Of a stretch of 64,000 bases of DNA, positions 61,417 to 64,000 are shown in pieces; position 1 is the stretch's first letter, and each line of letters begins with the position of its first letter. The translations under genes and the position numbers were made by a program. Source of the stretch: Anagrus nilaparvatae. Its lineage: Eukaryota; Arthropoda; Insecta; Hymenoptera; Mymaridae. The notes under the pieces were generated by a model. It ran no database searches. It saw only the letters and a program-made list of their open reading frames with translations, and was not told the origin of the DNA. The DNA is taken from assembly GCA_022575985.1 (NCBI GenBank), contig JAKSXM010000228.1, positions 1,178,001-1,242,000 of the forward strand. Reading direction: 5' to 3'.

Positions 61417-62754
61417 ATATTGTCCTTAACTGCTTACAAATAATACTAATTATTATTATTTTAGATTTAGAAGAATCAGCATATTCGGATCACATTTCTT
61501 ACTTGATTTTAACGCACAGCTGATAATTTTTTGAAAGAGCTTGTATGTAACTGAAGTGCCTAAATTTTAAAACCTTCAAAATAAACAAACTATAAAAAAT
61601 TAAGAATTTTTTTATTTTTAAACCCATAAAAATGTTTTAATCGCAAATAAAAGACAATAATAAAACATAATTAAAAAAAAATGAAAACCTCAACCTGAAA
61701 CATAAAAAATTGTATAATAAAATTGAACATAAAAAACTTTATTAGCAATTAAATTAATAATGCAGAATACACCCTTATAAAATTTTACGTATAAAATTCA
61801 TCGCATAAAGTATAAAATCCATTAAATAATAAAGAAAGTTCATATGTCATCAAATGTTAGACAAATCCATGTATATAATCGCTTGAATAATTGCAAAATA
61901 ATCGTTTATTTCAAAGTTTTGTAGATAGCAAAAATTTTATAAAATTAAACATTTGAAAATTAATGATAAAAGTAATAAATAATTCATTTTCATTGTTATG
62001 AAAGCTCAGGAAATTAACAGTAAGCACATGCGTTAACTGTACAAATATACATAGAAAATATCTAAAAAAATTTACGTCCACTTGATATACGTTTAAATTA
62101 GTAATATATTTGTGTGTGTGATTCGAAATTGATGTAAATATGTATAATATTAATTTATAGTCGAAAGGTCTATTGTATCAAAAGCTTCTCTCTATATGTT
62201 TGCTAAAGAGATATGTTTAAATTGAAAGAGAGAGAAAGTAGATATCGCTTGTAGATTCTAGTCAAGCGTATCTCTAATATGCAACCAAAGTAATGTACAT
62301 TAACTAATGAGCTGATGTACATGATAGAGAGAAAAGAGAATATGGAAATTGACTTTAAGTATACAAGAAATACTTAAATTAAGATGATAGCGGTGTTTAC
62401 TTTTAAATATATTGATTTTTACTTTTGTTTTTCTTTTTTTTTTTTTTTTATTAAGATGCTTTTTCATTATTAAAAAAGTTTATAAAATGTAATTACTAAC
62501 CGTCATAAACCTTTACATTTTGCAATAATTCACTGTTTCATAACAAGTTAGAAAATAGTATATTGATTTTTACTATTTTATGAAAAAAAATGAAAAAAAT
62601 GAAAAACAAAAATAAAATATGTAATGCTAGGACGAAAGGGTTCAATACACGAGAGAAAATTCAATTTTTACGCGTTCTTAAAAGTAGCTTATAAGTGGAC
62701 GAAAACGCCAGGCTTAGAAAAAGTCTAAATTTTTTTTATTTGCTCAGTAGCCAG

Positions 62755-62880
62755 AAATTACGTATTTTCCGGCCGCTGGGCGGCTGAAAAAGACATATTT
62801 TCTGGCCACTGACACAGACAAGTTTCATACAGTTTTTGTCCGTAAATAAAACATGCCCTAAATCGCATATTCTTAAAATA
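62755..62880 (+). repeat. Dispersed repeat, copy 3 (CACTGACGCAGA family)
   Basis: GGCCACTGACACAGACAAGT, then TTTTTGTCCGTAAATAAAAC and ATGCCCTAAATCGCAT follow the same order as the blocks at 27.05 and 39.9 kb. Confidence 0.5.
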
Positions 62881-63538
62881 TCGGGTTTACATGAAGTAGA
62901 ATACGTTTAAAAAGCTTCAAATTTTGTGAATACAGATATTCAGATGGACCCAAAAAAACTCGATTTTCAACCTTTTTTTTTTTTAATAGAGGGTTAGCTT
63001 AGAAGCTTAAAGATCTAAAACGAACTCAAAAATTGTTTATATGTCACAATTATTTTTCTGAATATTTATCAGTAAATCGTCGCCTACTTATATGCCCAAG
63101 CTTTTGAATAATCAGTCATGCTCTTTAAACACAGGGACCCAGATTTTACACTTTACTTCATGATGAAATAACTAATATGTAATAGATATAATAAAAAAAA
63201 TTAAACCTTTAAAATCTCTATATTAGCATTAATAGTAAAACTAAAAGTAAAAGAAATCTCGATAAATCATGTTCATACATCTGTATTAGTAATCATGTGG
63301 TATGCAATTGTAAATCCAAAATAATTAGATTTATCGTTAAAACACAAGCAACTTTATATTATATAAAGTTAATTCGATTTTGTGGTTTATATCCTAAAAT
63401 GCTTTTAAAATCTCTCTCTTTCTCTCTCTATCTATCTATTTCTCTCTTTAAATTCTGGGCATATTTTGATTATTATTAATATTGAATTTTAGCTTATTAT
63501 TACAATTTATATGGATTAAATAAAATATTTTTTTTAGC

Positions 63539-63539
<1 letters not shown>

Positions 63540-63570
<31 letters not shown>

Positions 63571-63571
63571 T
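63540..63571. repeat. ATT trinucleotide microsatellite
   Basis: About ten uninterrupted ATT units follow one another. Confidence 0.9.
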
Positions 63572-64000
63572 TTCTTTCTTTCATTTGAATAACTCCCAAA
63601 TACACTATATAAGTTTTAAAAATTACCAGATTTAATATCGAATTTTAATCTGCTGTAGAAATGAAATCAAAGAAATCAATTGAAAAGAAATCAAACAATC
63701 TTTAAATTATAATTTATATAATGTTTTCCAAGCTTTTACAGCTTCTAAAATACAAGTAATTTAATGAATACGTATTTTTCATTAAATCGTTAACGTTAAT
63801 ATTTTTGTTATTATTAATCAATTAAGAGAAAAAATAAAATTCTAAAAAATATTTTAACATATTTAAATACGTTTATATATAATACAAAAATCTTTTCTTT
63901 AGTAAGAAAGTAACACGTCATCTATGTGTTAAAATAAATACTATAATTTACTATAAGAGTTATAATATGAGCTAACAGAAAGTAGGTATCGATTTTTAAA

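Larger units (their letters stand above)
55915..61523 (+). pseudogene. FBXO22-like: F-box/FIST-domain protein with signal peptide, copy B, frameshifted in exon 5
   Basis: The six exons of copy A are all present: 55915-55946, 56037-56177, 56862-57034, 59986-60370, 60775-61141 and 61465-61523, with the same phases and splice sites. The signal peptide is identical (MKIFLFIFINLFLAVFG). The F-box core is unchanged, and differences such as NDLKNPASSEN to KNLKNPVSSVN sit in the spacer. Exon 5 lacks 12 bases in frame relative to A. It also has seven instead of eight As after GCCTG near 60927-60933. That missing base leads to a TAA at 60947 and a 301-residue truncated product, losing the LFPSV region and C terminus. 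Downstream exon 5 and exon 6 remain open in the original frame, so the loss is recent or a homopolymer assembly error. Confidence 0.8.
61743..64000. other. AT-rich gene-free stretch after copy B
   Basis: Homology with the flank of copy A ends near 61742. No gene is seen after that. The stretch includes a diverged copy of the CACTGACGCAGA repeat (62755-62880), a TC-rich microsatellite (63410-63445), an ATT microsatellite (about 63540-63571) and the third copy of the 14.1-kb repeat (63587-63660). Confidence 0.5.

Overview
This window looks like nuclear DNA of a very AT-rich animal, most likely an insect. The one recognisable gene family has short exons with GT..AG introns and clear similarity to the metazoan FBXO22 family. 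The rest is non-LTR retrotransposon debris, TA-flanked MITEs, foldback elements and satellites. There is no operon structure, no ribosome binding sites and no dense coding. The species cannot be named from this sequence. The extreme AT content and compact introns would fit a parasitoid wasp or a similar insect, but that is only an inference.

Layout. Bases 1 to about 41,000 are essentially a gene desert. I found no convincing protein gene there, only AT-rich sequence with non-coding mobile elements. The most notable is a 5.3-kb foldback element (18765-24080) with long inverted arms, a perfect 8-bp target duplication, a nested 1-kb palindrome and a nested TA-flanked MITE. Smaller elements lie at about 8.9-9.7, 12.5-13.8, 16.5-17.4, 32.8-34.1 and 34.3-36.8 kb. 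One sequence module (core AGGTTTTTTGGGTCGCTGAT) recurs in several otherwise different elements.

From 41 to 62 kb there is a small tandem gene family encoding F-box/FIST (FBXO22-like) proteins. Copy A (41810-45645) has six exons that splice in frame into a 389-residue protein. Its first exon supplies a signal peptide directly in front of the F-box, which is unexpected for an intracellular ubiquitin-ligase subunit. Copy B (55915-61523) has the same six exons, but one A is missing from a poly-A run in exon 5, so it is truncated unless the base is an assembly error. A decayed third copy (41075-41341) keeps only sequences like exons 2 and 6.

Copies A and B are separated by about 9.4 kb of satellite DNA. 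A ~399-bp tandem repeat is split by a ~4.2-kb array of ~55-bp monomers that changes orientation in the middle. After duplication, copy A gained a 766-bp MITE in intron 4 and copy B gained a degenerate antisense LINE in intron 3. From 61.7 kb to the end the sequence is again gene-free.

The most interesting hypothesis is that the family encodes secreted F-box proteins that could act outside the producing cell, for example as effectors. The signal peptide and gene structure are read from the sequence; secretion and an effector role are inferred.
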